A DNA stretch of 64,000 nt from Methylovirgula sp. HY1 (GCF_019343105.1 NZ_CP073764.1:2654001-2718000); one strand, 5' to 3'; positions 19,254 to 28,868 are shown, counted from the stretch's first letter. Numbers and translations: made by a program. The notes: generated by a model not told the origin, from the letters alone.

Positions 19254-19328
19254 TGGCTGGGGCGGGAGGATTCGAACCTCCGCATGGCGGAATCAAAATC
19301 CGCTGCCTTACCGCTTGGCGACGCCCCA
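19254..19328 (-). tRNA. tRNA-Gln (anticodon TTG)
   Basis: Read on the minus strand this is a full cloverleaf: acceptor TGGGGCG pairing with CGCCCCA, discriminator G, encoded CCA, anticodon stem GCGGA/TCCGC around loop TTTTGAT (anticodon TTG), and T arm GGAGGTTCGAATCCTCC. The D arm GCCAAGC..GTAAGGC is present. It reads CAA codons and decodes CAG by wobble. It borders the toxin island, and tRNA genes are common integration sites. Confidence 0.96.
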
Positions 19329-19416
19329 ATATGCTGCTTCGACTCGCATGCAGTTCGCCGTGAGCATCTGGCTCGCCGGCCGAAAGCACGTTTATTCAAT
19401 AGGTTAGCGCGTAACA

Positions 19417-19451
19417 CAGACATGTTGGCAGCATCCGCGCAAACATGTCTG
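19417..19451. promoter_or_regulatory. 10-bp inverted repeat upstream of cdd
   Basis: CAGACATGTT (19417-19426) and AACATGTCTG (19442-19451) are perfect reverse complements, 15 bases apart. It lies between tRNA-Gln and cdd with no T run after it, so an operator is more likely than a terminator. The binding protein is unknown. Confidence 0.4.
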
Positions 19452-19627
19452 CGCGCGGAAAACCGGAGTGAACAGGCTGTCGTCCGCGGCGGCGCGACCA
19501 TAATGCGCGATAAAATTCCCCGCAACCCCCTCGTCGCGTTCCGCGCCTTGCGCCGCACGCGCCATAAACAGTTTAGAATGTATTTCTTATTCGCCGCGTC
19601 CGCGGCGGCAAACCGGTTCAATGGATC

Positions 19628-20053
19628 ATGGAGCCTCGATTAGATCGGCCCAAGGAAGCAATCGACAGGCTTTTCGAGGCTGCCGTGGCGGCGCGCGCCC
19701 ATGCCTATGCGCCCTATTCCCGCTTTGCTGTCGGCGCTGCGATCCGGACCGCCTCCGGGGCGGTATTCGCCGGCGCCAATATCGAAAATGCGGCTTATCC
19801 GGTGGGGCTTTGCGCCGAGGCCGCGGCGATCGCCGCCATGGTCGTCGCAGGCGAGCGTGAGATCGCCGAAATTCTCATTCTTGCAGAAGGCGGCGAACCG
19901 ATCATGCCGTGCGGGGCGTGCCGGCAGCGGCTGTTCGAATTCGCCACGCCGGAGACGATGATCCATAGCGCCGGTCCGGCCGGCGTTGCGCTGAGCCTGA
20001 CGCTCGCCGAGCTTTTGCCGCATGCTTTTGGACGGCAAAGCCTCGCGCCTTGA
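19628..20053 (+). CDS. cdd: Cytidine deaminase
   Basis: Zn-dependent deamination of cytidine and deoxycytidine in pyrimidine salvage. The 141-residue protein is of the small homotetrameric class. The zinc and proton-shuttle motif C62-A-E64 and the second motif PCGACRQ (C95, C98) are intact, and the substrate-binding NIENAAYP stretch is present. It ends 6 bases before the stop of the convergent NlpC/P60 gene. No other salvage gene (deoA, upp) is adjacent. Confidence 0.95.
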   Translation: MEPRLDRPKEAIDRLFEAAVAARAHAYAPYSRFAVGAAIRTASGAVFAGANIENAAYPVGLCAEAAAIAAMVVAGEREIAEILILAEGGEPIMPCGACRQRLFEFATPETMIHSAGPAGVALSLTLAELLPHAFGRQSLAP

Positions 20054-20059
20054 TCCGGC

Positions 20060-20911
20060 TCAAAATCTTTTGATGGCGGTGATTTCGCCGCCGGCCTTCG
20101 CACCGATGCGGGTGCGCGCAACCGCCAGAGGCTCGCTGGCGACGAGCATGTGATGCGCGTTGGCATGCAGCAGCGTCGCCGCGTCGCGCATCATGCCGAC
20201 ATGGCCTTTCCAAAAAATGAGATCGCCGCGTCTGAGATCGCGCGATGCGGCTTCGAGAGCGAGCGCGCTGCCGAGCGCCTGCTGCTGCAGATCCGTATCG
20301 CGCGGCGCGTTGATCCCGGCTTGCGCAAGCGCGAGCTGCACCAGGCCGGAACAATCCAGCCCGAGACTGGATTTGCCGCCCCAGAGGTAAGGTGTGCCGA
20401 GCAGGCCTTCCGCGACGGCGACGAAATCATCGGCCGTTTCGTCGCTGCGCATAAGATGGCGCGCAAAGACATAGCCGCCGTCTGCCAGCCGGGCGAAATC
20501 GCCTTCGATGTCGATGACCCTTACGGCACCGCCAAGGGGCAGCGCCGCCAGGATCGGTGCTTTGATATCGGGCCGGGGATAGATGAAGCTGCGATTGGCC
20601 GCGACTCTATGAGTTGTTTGCGCCGCGCCTTCGGCGAGCACATCGTGTGCGAGATAGCCGACATAGGAATCGTGTGCGAGCTGCACCCAGGCCCAGCCCG
20701 CCTCCGCCTCATAGAGCACGACATCTTCGCCATAGAGGACCTGGCTATCGATGGCGGAGTCGCGCGACGGCGCGCGACGCAGGTCGGTGCATTCGACCAT
20801 GAGATGCATCGGTCGGCCCGCGGCATAGCGCTGTGCCACCACTTGGCCCTGAAGATGGGCCGCGGCGAGATCGGGGCGTGACGGCGTAAGGCGCGGGTCG
20901 AGCGGGTTCAT
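20060..20911 (-). CDS. NlpC/P60 family cell-wall hydrolase with SH3 domains
   Basis: 283 residues. Two bacterial SH3-like segments (~35-95 and ~100-155) precede a C-terminal NlpC/P60 cysteine peptidase domain (~160-283) with LDCSGLVQ (Cys187) and KGHVGM (His237), the usual catalytic pair. It probably cleaves gamma-D-glutamyl-diaminopimelate bonds in muropeptides. No signal peptide is visible, so it may recycle imported peptides like the YkfC-type enzymes; the nearby leucyl-aminopeptidase-like gene (12 bases upstream in the same direction) fits such a peptide-recycling pair. Confidence 0.9.
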   Translation of the reverse strand: MNPLDPRLTPSRPDLAAAHLQGQVVAQRYAAGRPMHLMVECTDLRRAPSRDSAIDSQVLYGEDVVLYEAEAGWAWVQLAHDSYVGYLAHDVLAEGAAQTTHRVAANRSFIYPRPDIKAPILAALPLGGAVRVIDIEGDFARLADGGYVFARHLMRSDETADDFVAVAEGLLGTPYLWGGKSSLGLDCSGLVQLALAQAGINAPRDTDLQQQALGSALALEAASRDLRRGDLIFWKGHVGMMRDAATLLHANAHHMLVASEPLAVARTRIGAKAGGEITAIKRF

Positions 20912-20923
20912 CGTTCAGTTATC

Positions 20924-22414
20924 TCAGGGCATGAGATCATCGAAGGCGCTGCCTTCGTCGCTGTCATCATCGAGAAAGCCGACGCGCCGGACGATCTTGC
21001 GGTTGTCATTCGGTTCGTTGACTTTGGCCTTGCAGCCATAGCGCGCCTCGATGAGATCGAACAAGAGGCGCGCGGCCTGCACTTCCGCGCCTTCCGGCCG
21101 CGCCGATTTCGCCGTCGGGTTCCAGGCGTAAATGTCGAAATGCGCCCAAGTCTTCGCCTTTTCCACGAAGCGCCGCAGAAAGAGCGCGGCGGTGATGGAG
21201 CCGGCGAAGGAACCGGCGGAAATATTGCAGAGATTGCCGACCTTGCCGTCGATGAGCTTGTCATAGGGATCCCAGAGCGGCAGGCGCCAGACGGGATCAT
21301 TCGCTTGCATGCCATGCCGCGCGATCTCGGCGGCGAGAGCCTCGTCCATCGTATAAAAGGGCGGCAGATCCGGGCCGAGCGCCACGCGCGCCGCGCCTGT
21401 CAAAGTCGCGAAATCGAGAAGAAGGTCAGGGGCATCCTCATCGGCGAGGGCCAGCGCATCGGCGAGGATGAGGCGGCCTTCGGCATCCGTATTGCCGATC
21501 TCGACGGTCAAGCCCTTGCGACTCGGATAGATGTCGCCCGGGCGCATGGCATTGCCGGCGATTGCATTTTCGACGATGGGCACAATCACCCGCAGGCGCA
21601 CCGATGCATTGGCATCCATGAGCATTTGCGCCAGGGCGAGCGCGGTCGCGGCACCGCCCATGTCCTTCTTCATCAGCAGCATGGCGCTTTCGGGCTTGAT
21701 GTCGAGGCCGCCGGTGTCGAAACAGACGCCTTTGCCGACAAGCGTGACTTTTGGCGCATCCTTCGGTCCCCAGACGAAGTCGACGAGGCGTGGCGCCTTG
21801 TCCGAGGCGCGCCCGACCGCATGGATCAGCGGATAATTCATCTGCAGAAGTTTTTCGCCGCGTGTCACCGAAGCTTTGGCGACGAAACGCGTCGCGAGTT
21901 TCAAGGCCGCGGTTTCGAGCGCATCGGGGCCGAGATCATTGGCCGGTGTATTGATCAGATCGCGGCCGAATTCGACCGCGCTGGCGATCCGCATGATGCG
22001 CTCTATGTCGACCCCTTCCGGTGGGCAGAGTTCCGGGGCCTGGGCATCGTCTTTCTTCTTGTAACGCGTGAACCGATAAGAGGAGAGCATGAAGGCGAGC
22101 GTCGCGAGCGTAACGTCGTGCGGCTGATTGGCGAAGCGATAGACGCCGCTCGGCAGCGATGTCGCGAGCCGGCCCGGCAAGAAGGGATCGCGCGCTTTCG
22201 CATCCTTGCGTTCAATGCCGAACAGCACGCCGGCAAGACCGCCCTCAGCCGAGGGCAGGATCAAAAGGCGGCCGGGCGTCGGCTCAAAATCGCAGGCGGC
22301 GGCGAAGGCGGCGGGGGCTGCCGGCAAATCGGCGCGGACCTGCGGCCAGGTCTCGGCGCTGACGAAAAAGATCGGCACGGCATCCGCCGGCGCCTCGGCT
22401 TTGTGAAACGGCAT
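20924..22414 (-). CDS. M17 leucyl aminopeptidase family protein
   Basis: Cytosolic aminopeptidase with two metal ions, 496 residues. Family motifs are KGVCFDTGGLDIKP (metal and catalytic Lys/Asp), MKKDMGGAA and NTDAEGRLILADAL (the M17 signature). The N-terminal ~150 residues are divergent from PepA, as in the second M17 paralogue that many rhizobia carry in addition to true PepA. It is followed at 12 bases by the NlpC/P60 gene, making a two-gene operon probably for peptide or muropeptide turnover. The substrate is not predictable. Confidence 0.92.
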   Translation of the reverse strand: MPFHKAEAPADAVPIFFVSAETWPQVRADLPAAPAAFAAACDFEPTPGRLLILPSAEGGLAGVLFGIERKDAKARDPFLPGRLATSLPSGVYRFANQPHDVTLATLAFMLSSYRFTRYKKKDDAQAPELCPPEGVDIERIMRIASAVEFGRDLINTPANDLGPDALETAALKLATRFVAKASVTRGEKLLQMNYPLIHAVGRASDKAPRLVDFVWGPKDAPKVTLVGKGVCFDTGGLDIKPESAMLLMKKDMGGAATALALAQMLMDANASVRLRVIVPIVENAIAGNAMRPGDIYPSRKGLTVEIGNTDAEGRLILADALALADEDAPDLLLDFATLTGAARVALGPDLPPFYTMDEALAAEIARHGMQANDPVWRLPLWDPYDKLIDGKVGNLCNISAGSFAGSITAALFLRRFVEKAKTWAHFDIYAWNPTAKSARPEGAEVQAARLLFDLIEARYGCKAKVNEPNDNRKIVRRVGFLDDDSDEGSAFDDLMP

Positions 22415-22779
22415 AGAAAACTCCTCTGAATCCCGTCTGAAGTTTTGGAGTGGCTCAATCCAAAGCTACAGACGCGATCGATTCCCATCATTTAGAGCGC
22501 GATGCGGGCGGAAAACCGGCGCCCACGCTTCCGCGTCCTGTCCGAAAAACCCAATCTTGCCGGGGCGAGGCAAATACCGTGCGAGGCGCAAGGTCGGCGC
22601 TTCCCTCACTCATAAAAAAAGCATGGCCTCGCCCAAAGAGTCTTTCGGAATTTTCGCGCAGGACGGCGGAGGGGCGGGGCCGCGGGCGGCCGTGTCGCAG
22701 CCGCGCCATTTTCCCTTAACGCTTTATTAGGGTTAACTTTTTATTGCTAGAGAGTGCCAAGTTAAGGAATGGTTGATCA
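22415..22779. other. Intergenic region between M17 gene and tadD
   Basis: 365 bp between divergent genes. A degenerate palindromic repeat lies near 22494-22535 (AGAGCGCGATGCGGGCGGAA ... CCGCG), of a type common between rhizobial genes. Before tadD there is an AT-rich stretch with TTAACGCTTTATTAGGGTTAA (22717-22737), the likely promoter area. I tested it as a CtrA site; the spacing does not fit. Confidence 0.45.
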
Positions 22780-23760
22780 ATGCGAATGCCGCTGCCCACA
22801 TGCTTCGCACCTTCCGCGCGCTGGATGCGGGCTCCGACTTCAAGCAGACAGCACCAGAGCATGGCCTGCGTCGTCGCCGCCGCGCTCATGCTCACGGGCT
22901 GCCAGAGCTTCGGCCAGAATGGCGACATTACCGGCTCAATTCCGAGCAGCCAATCGAGCGTGGCGCATTCGCAGGAGGCGCTCTTTCGCTATACGCAGGC
23001 GCTTGGCCAACGCTATGAGTCCAACCCCAATGACAAGCGGGTTGCGTTGACTTATGCGCATGCGTTGCGGCAGCTGTCACGCTATGCCCAGGCCGTCGCT
23101 GTCCTGCAGCGGCTGGCGGCGACCCATCCGAAAGATATGGACGTGCTCGGCGAGTATGGAAAGGCGCTGGTCGATGCCGGGCGGCTGCAGGAGGCGGCCG
23201 ATGTGCTGCCGCAGGCGCATACGCCGGAGAATCCCGATTGGACGATCCTGTCGGCGCAAGGCTCCGTCGCCGATCAACTCGGCGATCATGCCAAAGCGCA
23301 GGAATATTATGCCGCGGCGCTGAAAATCGTGCCGAACCAGCCCGATGTCTTGTCCAACCTCGGCCTTTCTTATGCTCTCTCCAAGCAATTGCCGATGGCC
23401 GAAAAAACGCTGCGGCTCGCGGTCGCGCAGCCCGGTGCTCGCGCCCGCGTCCGCCAAAATCTTGCGTTGGTGTTGGCGCTCGAAGGGAAGTTCGACGCAG
23501 CCCAAACTATCGAACAGCGCGACCTTCCACCTCTTCAAGCGGCAGAAAACGTCGCTGCCGTTCGGCAAATGATCGCGCAAGCCAATCCCTGGACCAAGAT
23601 CCGTGCGCTCGATGGAGAAAAGACCGGACGAGTCGCTTCCAGAAAAGGCGTCCCCAGAAAGCTCGCGTTCGCGAAGCCGGCGGGCAAGCAGCAAACCGCG
23701 TTGAACGGCAAGGCGCCTTGGATGGATGCGGCCCGACCGGTGACCGCCTCCGCCGAGTAG
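22780..23760 (+). CDS. tadD: Flp pilus assembly protein TadD (TPR lipoprotein)
   Basis: 326 residues with a lipobox LTGC (Cys41) after a hydrophobic stretch, then tetratricopeptide repeats (~70-240; for example ALKIVPNQPDVLSNLGLSYA) and a basic, low-complexity tail. TadD is an outer-membrane lipoprotein needed to assemble Flp pili. It sits convergent to tadC (25 bases between stops), just outside the main pilus operon, the usual place in Hyphomicrobiales. The long 27-residue stretch before the hydrophobic core suggests the real start may be the ATG at 22861 (MACVVAAALMLTGC), which gives a normal-length lipoprotein signal. Confidence 0.88.
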   Translation: MRMPLPTCFAPSARWMRAPTSSRQHQSMACVVAAALMLTGCQSFGQNGDITGSIPSSQSSVAHSQEALFRYTQALGQRYESNPNDKRVALTYAHALRQLSRYAQAVAVLQRLAATHPKDMDVLGEYGKALVDAGRLQEAADVLPQAHTPENPDWTILSAQGSVADQLGDHAKAQEYYAAALKIVPNQPDVLSNLGLSYALSKQLPMAEKTLRLAVAQPGARARVRQNLALVLALEGKFDAAQTIEQRDLPPLQAAENVAAVRQMIAQANPWTKIRALDGEKTGRVASRKGVPRKLAFAKPAGKQQTALNGKAPWMDAARPVTASAE

Positions 23761-23785
23761 ACCATCGATCTTCACGGATGGCGGA

Positions 23786-24769
23786 TCAGTGCCCGCTCAA
23801 TGTGTGCGAGACCTGCACCGCAGCCGGCGTCACGATCACGGCGAAAAGCACCGGCAGAAAGAAGATGATCATTGGTACCGTCAGCTTGGGCGGCAGCGAA
23901 GCCGCTTTTTTTTCTGCGATGTTCATGCGCTGATCGCGACCCTCTTGCGCGACGACGCGCAAGGCTTTGCCGAGCGGTGTGCCATAGCGCTCCGCCTGGA
24001 TGAGGACCGTAACGATCTGCTTCAGAGAATCGACGCCGGTTCGTTTAGACAGATTCTCATAAGCCACCCGGCGATCCGGCAGATAGGAGAGTTCCGCCGT
24101 CGTGAGAGCCAGTTCTTCGGCGAGCGGAATCGATTGGGCGCCGATCTCCTGCGATACTTTGCGGAATGCGAGTTCGATCGACATGCCCGACTCGACGCAG
24201 ATGAGCATAAGATCCATCGCATCCGGTGCGGCGCGCGCCATCGACTTCTGGCGTTTTGCGATCAGATTTTGCAGATAAATCTCAGGCGCTTTGATGCCGA
24301 TATAGGCGGCTCCGATCACCGCCCCGATTTTCAGCATCAGCGGCCAATCCTCGTTGCCGAATAGAAAAAGATAGATGATGGCAACGACAAAAAGTCCGAT
24401 CGGCGTGACAAGGCGGAAAAACAAAAATCCGATATCCGCCTGGGGGCCACGAAACCCGGCCATGGTCATCTGCATCTTGGCTTCGTCCGTGCCCAGCCAT
24501 TTTGACAGATTGAACCGCTCCACCACCTCTTTCATATAGGCCTTTGGCTGGTGACGCAGGCTGATCTTCTGGTTGCCTTCATAGAGCTTCTCGCGCTCGC
24601 GGCTGCGAATTCTTTCCCGCTCGCTTGCGGCCATCTTCATGCGGCGCGCAAGCTTGTCCGTCTGCAAGAGCGGCATCGCGAGCGTCAAGATGGTCGCCAT
24701 CGTGGCGATCGCGACCAAGAGACCGAGCAGGAATTGTCGATCCAGCATTGCGGTGATGAGACTCGTCAT
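23786..24769 (-). CDS. tadC: Tad pilus inner-membrane platform protein TadC
   Basis: 327 residues of the T2SS F (GspF) fold, forming with TadB the membrane platform that couples the TadA/CpaF ATPase to pilus assembly. It has a membrane segment near the N-terminus (FLLGLLVAIATMATILTLAM), two more around residues 120-165, a cytoplasmic T2SSF domain with CVESGMSIELAFRKV, and a C-terminal pair of helices. I chose the ATG at 24769 (MTSLITAMLDRQ) as the usual family start; a TTG at 24817 would add 16 residues. It is 132 bp after tadB and the last gene of the pilus operon. Confidence 0.93.
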   Translation of the reverse strand: MTSLITAMLDRQFLLGLLVAIATMATILTLAMPLLQTDKLARRMKMAASERERIRSREREKLYEGNQKISLRHQPKAYMKEVVERFNLSKWLGTDEAKMQMTMAGFRGPQADIGFLFFRLVTPIGLFVVAIIYLFLFGNEDWPLMLKIGAVIGAAYIGIKAPEIYLQNLIAKRQKSMARAAPDAMDLMLICVESGMSIELAFRKVSQEIGAQSIPLAEELALTTAELSYLPDRRVAYENLSKRTGVDSLKQIVTVLIQAERYGTPLGKALRVVAQEGRDQRMNIAEKKAASLPPKLTVPMIIFFLPVLFAVIVTPAAVQVSHTLSGH

Positions 24770-24901
24770 GACGACACTTGCCCGTTCATTGTCTCGAGGC
24801 TTGTCCCGAAGTTGCAATCATATTCGGTTTCGCAATCTGCGCTTGCGCGCTGGCGACGAAGAACCGTTTCGGCTGCGTGGTGAAGAGGATGAATTTCTCC
24901 A

Positions 24902-25888
24902 TCAAATGTCGAAATTTATCATCTTCTTCATCACATAGATGCCGAAGGCCATCCACACCGCGCAAACGGCCATCACCATTTGACCCGTCGGCGTAGTCCA
25001 TAAGAGGCGCATATAGCCGGGGCTGGTCAAATAGACCAAGCCGCCGACGATGAAGGGTAGGGCGCCGATGATCGAAGCGGAGGCTTTGGCTTCCGACGAA
25101 AGCGCGGCGATCTTGCCTTTCATTTTCTTGCGATCACGCAACACTCCGGCGAGATTGCCGAGGGCTTCGGACAGATTGCCGCCAGCCTTCTGCTGAATAT
25201 TGATCACGATGGAAAAGAAGCTCGTTTCCGAAATCGGCATGCGCAAGATGAGTCGATCGATGGCTTCACCGACGGAGAGTCCCATGGCCTGCGCTTCGAT
25301 GATCATGCGGAATTCGGTGCGTATCGGCTCCTCGGCTTCGGACGCGATGACGCGCAGACAATCGGCGAGCGGCAGGCCGGCCTTTATGCCGCGGACGATA
25401 ATGTCTATGGCGTCGGGAAAGCCTTCGATGAATTTCTTCAACCGCCGCTTCGCCGCGAATTGCAGAATCCAGCGCGGCACGCCGAAGCCGCCGGCGATGG
25501 CTGCACCGACCGCGAAAATGGGATTATGGCTGAGGAACAATATGGCCGTCCCGCAGGCGAACCCGATCAATAGCGAATAGATCACGAATTGGCGGCGGGA
25601 CCAGTTCAAGCCCGCCTGCGTGATCCTGCCTTCGAGAGAAACTTTCTTGCGTTTGTTGCGGGCTTCGATTTCCTTCAGGCTGTCGGTGACCTGTTTACGC
25701 CGCGCGTTGGCATCGACCTGCTTTTCGAGGATCTTTCGGGTCTCACTCGGTGCCATGAAGACGGCTTTGCGCTTCTCGGCCTTGGCCTCGCCGCTGAGCA
25801 GAGGATAGATGAAGACGTAAAGCATCCCGGCCACCGAGACGGTGGTCAGGCCGACCAAGAGAAGGCTATCGACGCCGATCACGTTCAT
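24902..25888 (-). CDS. tadB: Tad pilus inner-membrane platform protein TadB
   Basis: 328 residues of the GspF fold. An N-terminal membrane helix (LLLVGLTTVSVAGMLYVFIYP) is followed by a basic coil region, two helices at ~120-160, a T2SSF domain with IVRGIKAGLPLADCLRVIA, and two C-terminal helices. It partners TadC. It is 15 bases after cpaF and 132 bp before tadC. Confidence 0.94.
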   Translation of the reverse strand: MNVIGVDSLLLVGLTTVSVAGMLYVFIYPLLSGEAKAEKRKAVFMAPSETRKILEKQVDANARRKQVTDSLKEIEARNKRKKVSLEGRITQAGLNWSRRQFVIYSLLIGFACGTAILFLSHNPIFAVGAAIAGGFGVPRWILQFAAKRRLKKFIEGFPDAIDIIVRGIKAGLPLADCLRVIASEAEEPIRTEFRMIIEAQAMGLSVGEAIDRLILRMPISETSFFSIVINIQQKAGGNLSEALGNLAGVLRDRKKMKGKIAALSSEAKASASIIGALPFIVGGLVYLTSPGYMRLLWTTPTGQMVMAVCAVWMAFGIYVMKKMINFDI

Positions 25889-25903
25889 TCGACGGCTCTT
25901 GAC

Positions 25904-27355
25904 CTAAGCAACGGCTTCATTGGGCTCTTTCACTTCCGCGGCATCCAAGGCACGTGCGAGCCGTTGGTCTTCGCCGAAATAACGGGCACGTTCCCAGAAG
26001 CGCGGGCGGCCGATGCCTGTCGAACGATGTCGACCTTTCAGGCGTCCGGCGGCATCCTCTCCGGTGATATCGTAGACCATCAGGTCCTGCATGATGATGA
26101 CTTCGCCTTCCAAGCCCATTACTTCGGAAATATGGGTGATGCGGCGCGAGCCGTCGCGCAGGCGCGCGGTTTGAATGATGACGTCGATCGAGGATACGAC
26201 CATCTCGCGAATCGTCCGCGCCGGCAGCGCGAAGCCGCCCATTGTGATCATCGATTCGAGACGGCTCAGAGCCTCGCGCGGCGAATTGGCGTGCAGCGTC
26301 CCCATCGAACCGTCATGGCCGGTATTCATTGCCTGCAAAAGATCGAAAGCCTCGGGTCCGCGCACCTCGCCGACGATGATTCGCTCGGGTCGCATACGCA
26401 AACAATTCCTGACGAGATCGCGCATCGTGACGGCGCCGGCGCCTTCAAGATTAGGTGGGCGCGTCTCCAGCCGCACGACATGGGGCTGCTGCAATTGGAG
26501 TTCGGCCGCATCTTCGCAGGTGATGACGCGTTCGTCGGTATCGATGAAATTGGTGATGCAATTGAGCAGTGTCGTCTTGCCGGAGCCGGTGCCTCCGGAA
26601 ATCAGGACGTTGCAACGGACTCGCCCGATGATTTTTAAGATCTCGCCGCCCTCGGGCGATATGGCGCCCTGGCGCACGAGTTGATCGAGCATCAGCTTGT
26701 CTCTGCGAAATTTACGGATCGTCAGCACGGGACCGTCGATTGCGAGCGGCGGCGCTATGACGTTGACACGAGAGCCGTCGGCGAGACGGGCATCGCAGAT
26801 CGGCGATGCGTCATCGACCCGGCGGCCGACTTGGCTGACGATGCGCTGGCAGATATTCATCAATTGCGAATTGTCGCGAAAGCGAATGTTGGTGAGCTGG
26901 ATCTTGCCGCCGACTTCGATATAGGTCTGCGCCGCTCCATTGACCATGATGTCGGCGATGTCGTCACGCGCGAGCAAGGGCTCGAGCGGGCCATAGCCGA
27001 GCACATCATTGCAAATGTCTTCGAGCAGGCCCTCCTGCTCCGAGATGGACATCACGATATTCTTGATCGCGATGATCTCGTTGACGATGTCGCGGATCTC
27101 TTCGCGCGCGCTTTCGGCATCGAGCCGCGCCAATTGGGTGAGATCGATCGCTTCGATCAGAGCGCCAAAGACCATGCTCTTGGTGACGTAATAGTCATCC
27201 GTCCGCGGTGTCTCGGGCGTGGAATATGGCGATGGATCGGCGATCGAGGTCGTTGGCTTCTTGGGTTGAGGCGCGGCAACGTTCGGCGTCGAATTGACAA
27301 GCGGCACCAGCGCGAGGGAGGAGCGCTCGTCGATATGGGCCCGCTTACCGAACAT
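25904..27355 (-). CDS. cpaF: Tad/Flp pilus assembly ATPase CpaF (TadA)
   Basis: Cytoplasmic secretion ATPase, 483 residues, that powers Flp pilus extension and retraction. Motifs: Walker A SGGTGSGKTTLLN, the acidic Walker B-type RPERIIVGEVRGPEAFD, and the His box TGHDGSMGTLHANS. An N-terminal ~60-residue variable region is followed by the GspE N-domain. The start is set by GAGGAG 7 bases before ATG 27355; ATG 27361 and 27382 are too close to or upstream of that site. It is separated from cpaE by 277 bp without a gene, so it may have its own promoter. Confidence 0.96.
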   Translation of the reverse strand: MFGKRAHIDERSSLALVPLVNSTPNVAAPQPKKPTTSIADPSPYSTPETPRTDDYYVTKSMVFGALIEAIDLTQLARLDAESAREEIRDIVNEIIAIKNIVMSISEQEGLLEDICNDVLGYGPLEPLLARDDIADIMVNGAAQTYIEVGGKIQLTNIRFRDNSQLMNICQRIVSQVGRRVDDASPICDARLADGSRVNVIAPPLAIDGPVLTIRKFRRDKLMLDQLVRQGAISPEGGEILKIIGRVRCNVLISGGTGSGKTTLLNCITNFIDTDERVITCEDAAELQLQQPHVVRLETRPPNLEGAGAVTMRDLVRNCLRMRPERIIVGEVRGPEAFDLLQAMNTGHDGSMGTLHANSPREALSRLESMITMGGFALPARTIREMVVSSIDVIIQTARLRDGSRRITHISEVMGLEGEVIIMQDLMVYDITGEDAAGRLKGRHRSTGIGRPRFWERARYFGEDQRLARALDAAEVKEPNEAVA

Positions 27356-27632
27356 ACTCATTCTCCTCGTCTGAAGCTCCAAGCCGCATCTCGCGAATCT
27401 CGAAGTTTCAGTAATCCGTCTCGCTCACCTGCACGGCCACGGCGCGCGCCTGCTAAATCGCCGCGTGAACATCCCCGGTCGGCCTGATGACTTTGGGGCG
27501 GACGGGCCGGCGAACCGCTGTCAGCATGCCTAAGAAAGGTTGATAGATTTTTGCGAAGCACCGCCGAATCCGCGGCACGTGCATGGCTTTTCCGCTTGGC
27601 CGGAGGCAGCAGCCGCTGCCCTGGCAGCAAAG

Positions 27633-28868
27633 TCATGATGCTTTGCTGAGGCCAAGCCGGCTGATGAAGGGGTCGAGAAGATTTCGCTTGGCCTTGCGGA
27701 CTTCCGTCCGCCCCGTGACGATCCGGGCCAGCTCGGCGATCGTCTCGTTAACCTTGCTGGTCGGCTCGACTTCGGCGATCATCTGGCCGTTATTCGCGGC
27801 GGTTCCGAATAATTTCGGCTCGAAAGCAATGGTCGCCGTCGGTTCGAGGTCGACAGCCTTGGCGAAATCGTTGATCGCAATTTCCGGGCGTTTGGGGACG
27901 CCGATATTGTTCAGGACGAGCTTCGGCTTGCCGTCGTTCTGGCGCGCGGCGCGCATGGTGTCGAGAAGGCTCTTCGTATTGCGCAGATTGGCCAGATCGG
28001 GAGCTGCGACAAGGACAATCTCATCCGCGCCGAGGAGCACGCGCCGCGCCCATCCGGTCCACAGATGCGGTAGATCGAGAATGATGCAGGGGGTCGAAAC
28101 GCGCAATATGTCGATAATTGCGTCGAAGGCCGTTTCCGGGAAATCATAGGTCCGGTCGAGAGTCGCCGGCGAGGCGAGAAGGCTGAGCTTGTCGCTGCAG
28201 CGCGAGAGCAGGCGGTCGATGAGATTGGCGTCGACACGGTCCGGTGCGAAGAGCGCTTCCGCGATGCCCTGCGGCGGGTCCTGATTGAAGTCGAGGCCAG
28301 CGGTGCCAAAGCCGAGATCGAGATCGACCAGCACGGTTTGAATTTCGAGGTCGCGGGCGACGGACCAGGCGATGTTATGCGCCAGCGTCGACGCTCCGGC
28401 GCCGCCCTTCGCGCCGGTACAGGCAATCACCTTGCCGACCGGGCCGGCGCCGCTGCCCGTATAGAGATGCGAGATCGTGCGGACGAAATCGAGCACGGAA
28501 AAGGGCGCGACGAAATATTCGCTCACGCCGCGCGCCATCAGCTCCCGGTAAAGCAGAATATCATTCGTTCGCCCGGCGATGACGACCTTTGTGCCGGCAT
28601 CACAGAATTCGGCGAGCGTCTCGAGATAGATGATGAGATCGTCGCGGGAGGCGGCGGTCTCCAGGAAAATGACATTTGGGGTGGCGGCGGTGCGATAAGC
28701 TTCGATCGCCGCCGCGGCGCCGCCCATATGGACCTTCACATGCGCGCGTTCCATGCGCCGATCGGTGATCGCGTCGCGCACCGTCTGCGCCACTTCGGGA
28801 GTCTCGCAGAAGGCCTGCAGAGAAATACGCGGAACCGGGGCGATCTGTTCGCTGACTGAAGAGTTCAT
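27633..28868 (-). CDS. cpaE: Pilus assembly protein CpaE (ParA/MinD-like)
   Basis: 411 residues: an N-terminal receiver-like domain (~15-130) and a ParA/MinD-type ATPase domain with deviant Walker A TGAKGGAGASTLAHN and the switch phrase LVDLDLGFGTAGLDFNQ. The CpaE/TadZ family localises the Tad machine, usually to a pole. The ATG at 28868 has GGAGG 6 bases upstream and overlaps the cpaD stop codon by one base (TAATG), so it is translationally coupled. Confidence 0.94.
   Translation of the reverse strand: MNSSVSEQIAPVPRISLQAFCETPEVAQTVRDAITDRRMERAHVKVHMGGAAAAIEAYRTAATPNVIFLETAASRDDLIIYLETLAEFCDAGTKVVIAGRTNDILLYRELMARGVSEYFVAPFSVLDFVRTISHLYTGSGAGPVGKVIACTGAKGGAGASTLAHNIAWSVARDLEIQTVLVDLDLGFGTAGLDFNQDPPQGIAEALFAPDRVDANLIDRLLSRCSDKLSLLASPATLDRTYDFPETAFDAIIDILRVSTPCIILDLPHLWTGWARRVLLGADEIVLVAAPDLANLRNTKSLLDTMRAARQNDGKPKLVLNNIGVPKRPEIAINDFAKAVDLEPTATIAFEPKLFGTAANNGQMIAEVEPTSKVNETIAELARIVTGRTEVRKAKRNLLDPFISRLGLSKAS

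Noticed and set aside
16300-19328. att-site direct repeat flanking the toxin island at tRNA-Gln
   Set aside because: Only TGGCTGGG (8 bases near 16340) matches the tRNA 3' end; too short to claim an attachment site, and no integrase is present.
22717-22737. CtrA-type site (TTAA-N7-TTAA) before tadD
   Set aside because: The two TTAA tetramers are 13 bases apart rather than 7.
27356-27632. A missing pilus gene between cpaE and cpaF
   Set aside because: Open frames there are short, Arg-rich and lack ribosome sites or any recognisable domain; the 277 bp is treated as non-coding.
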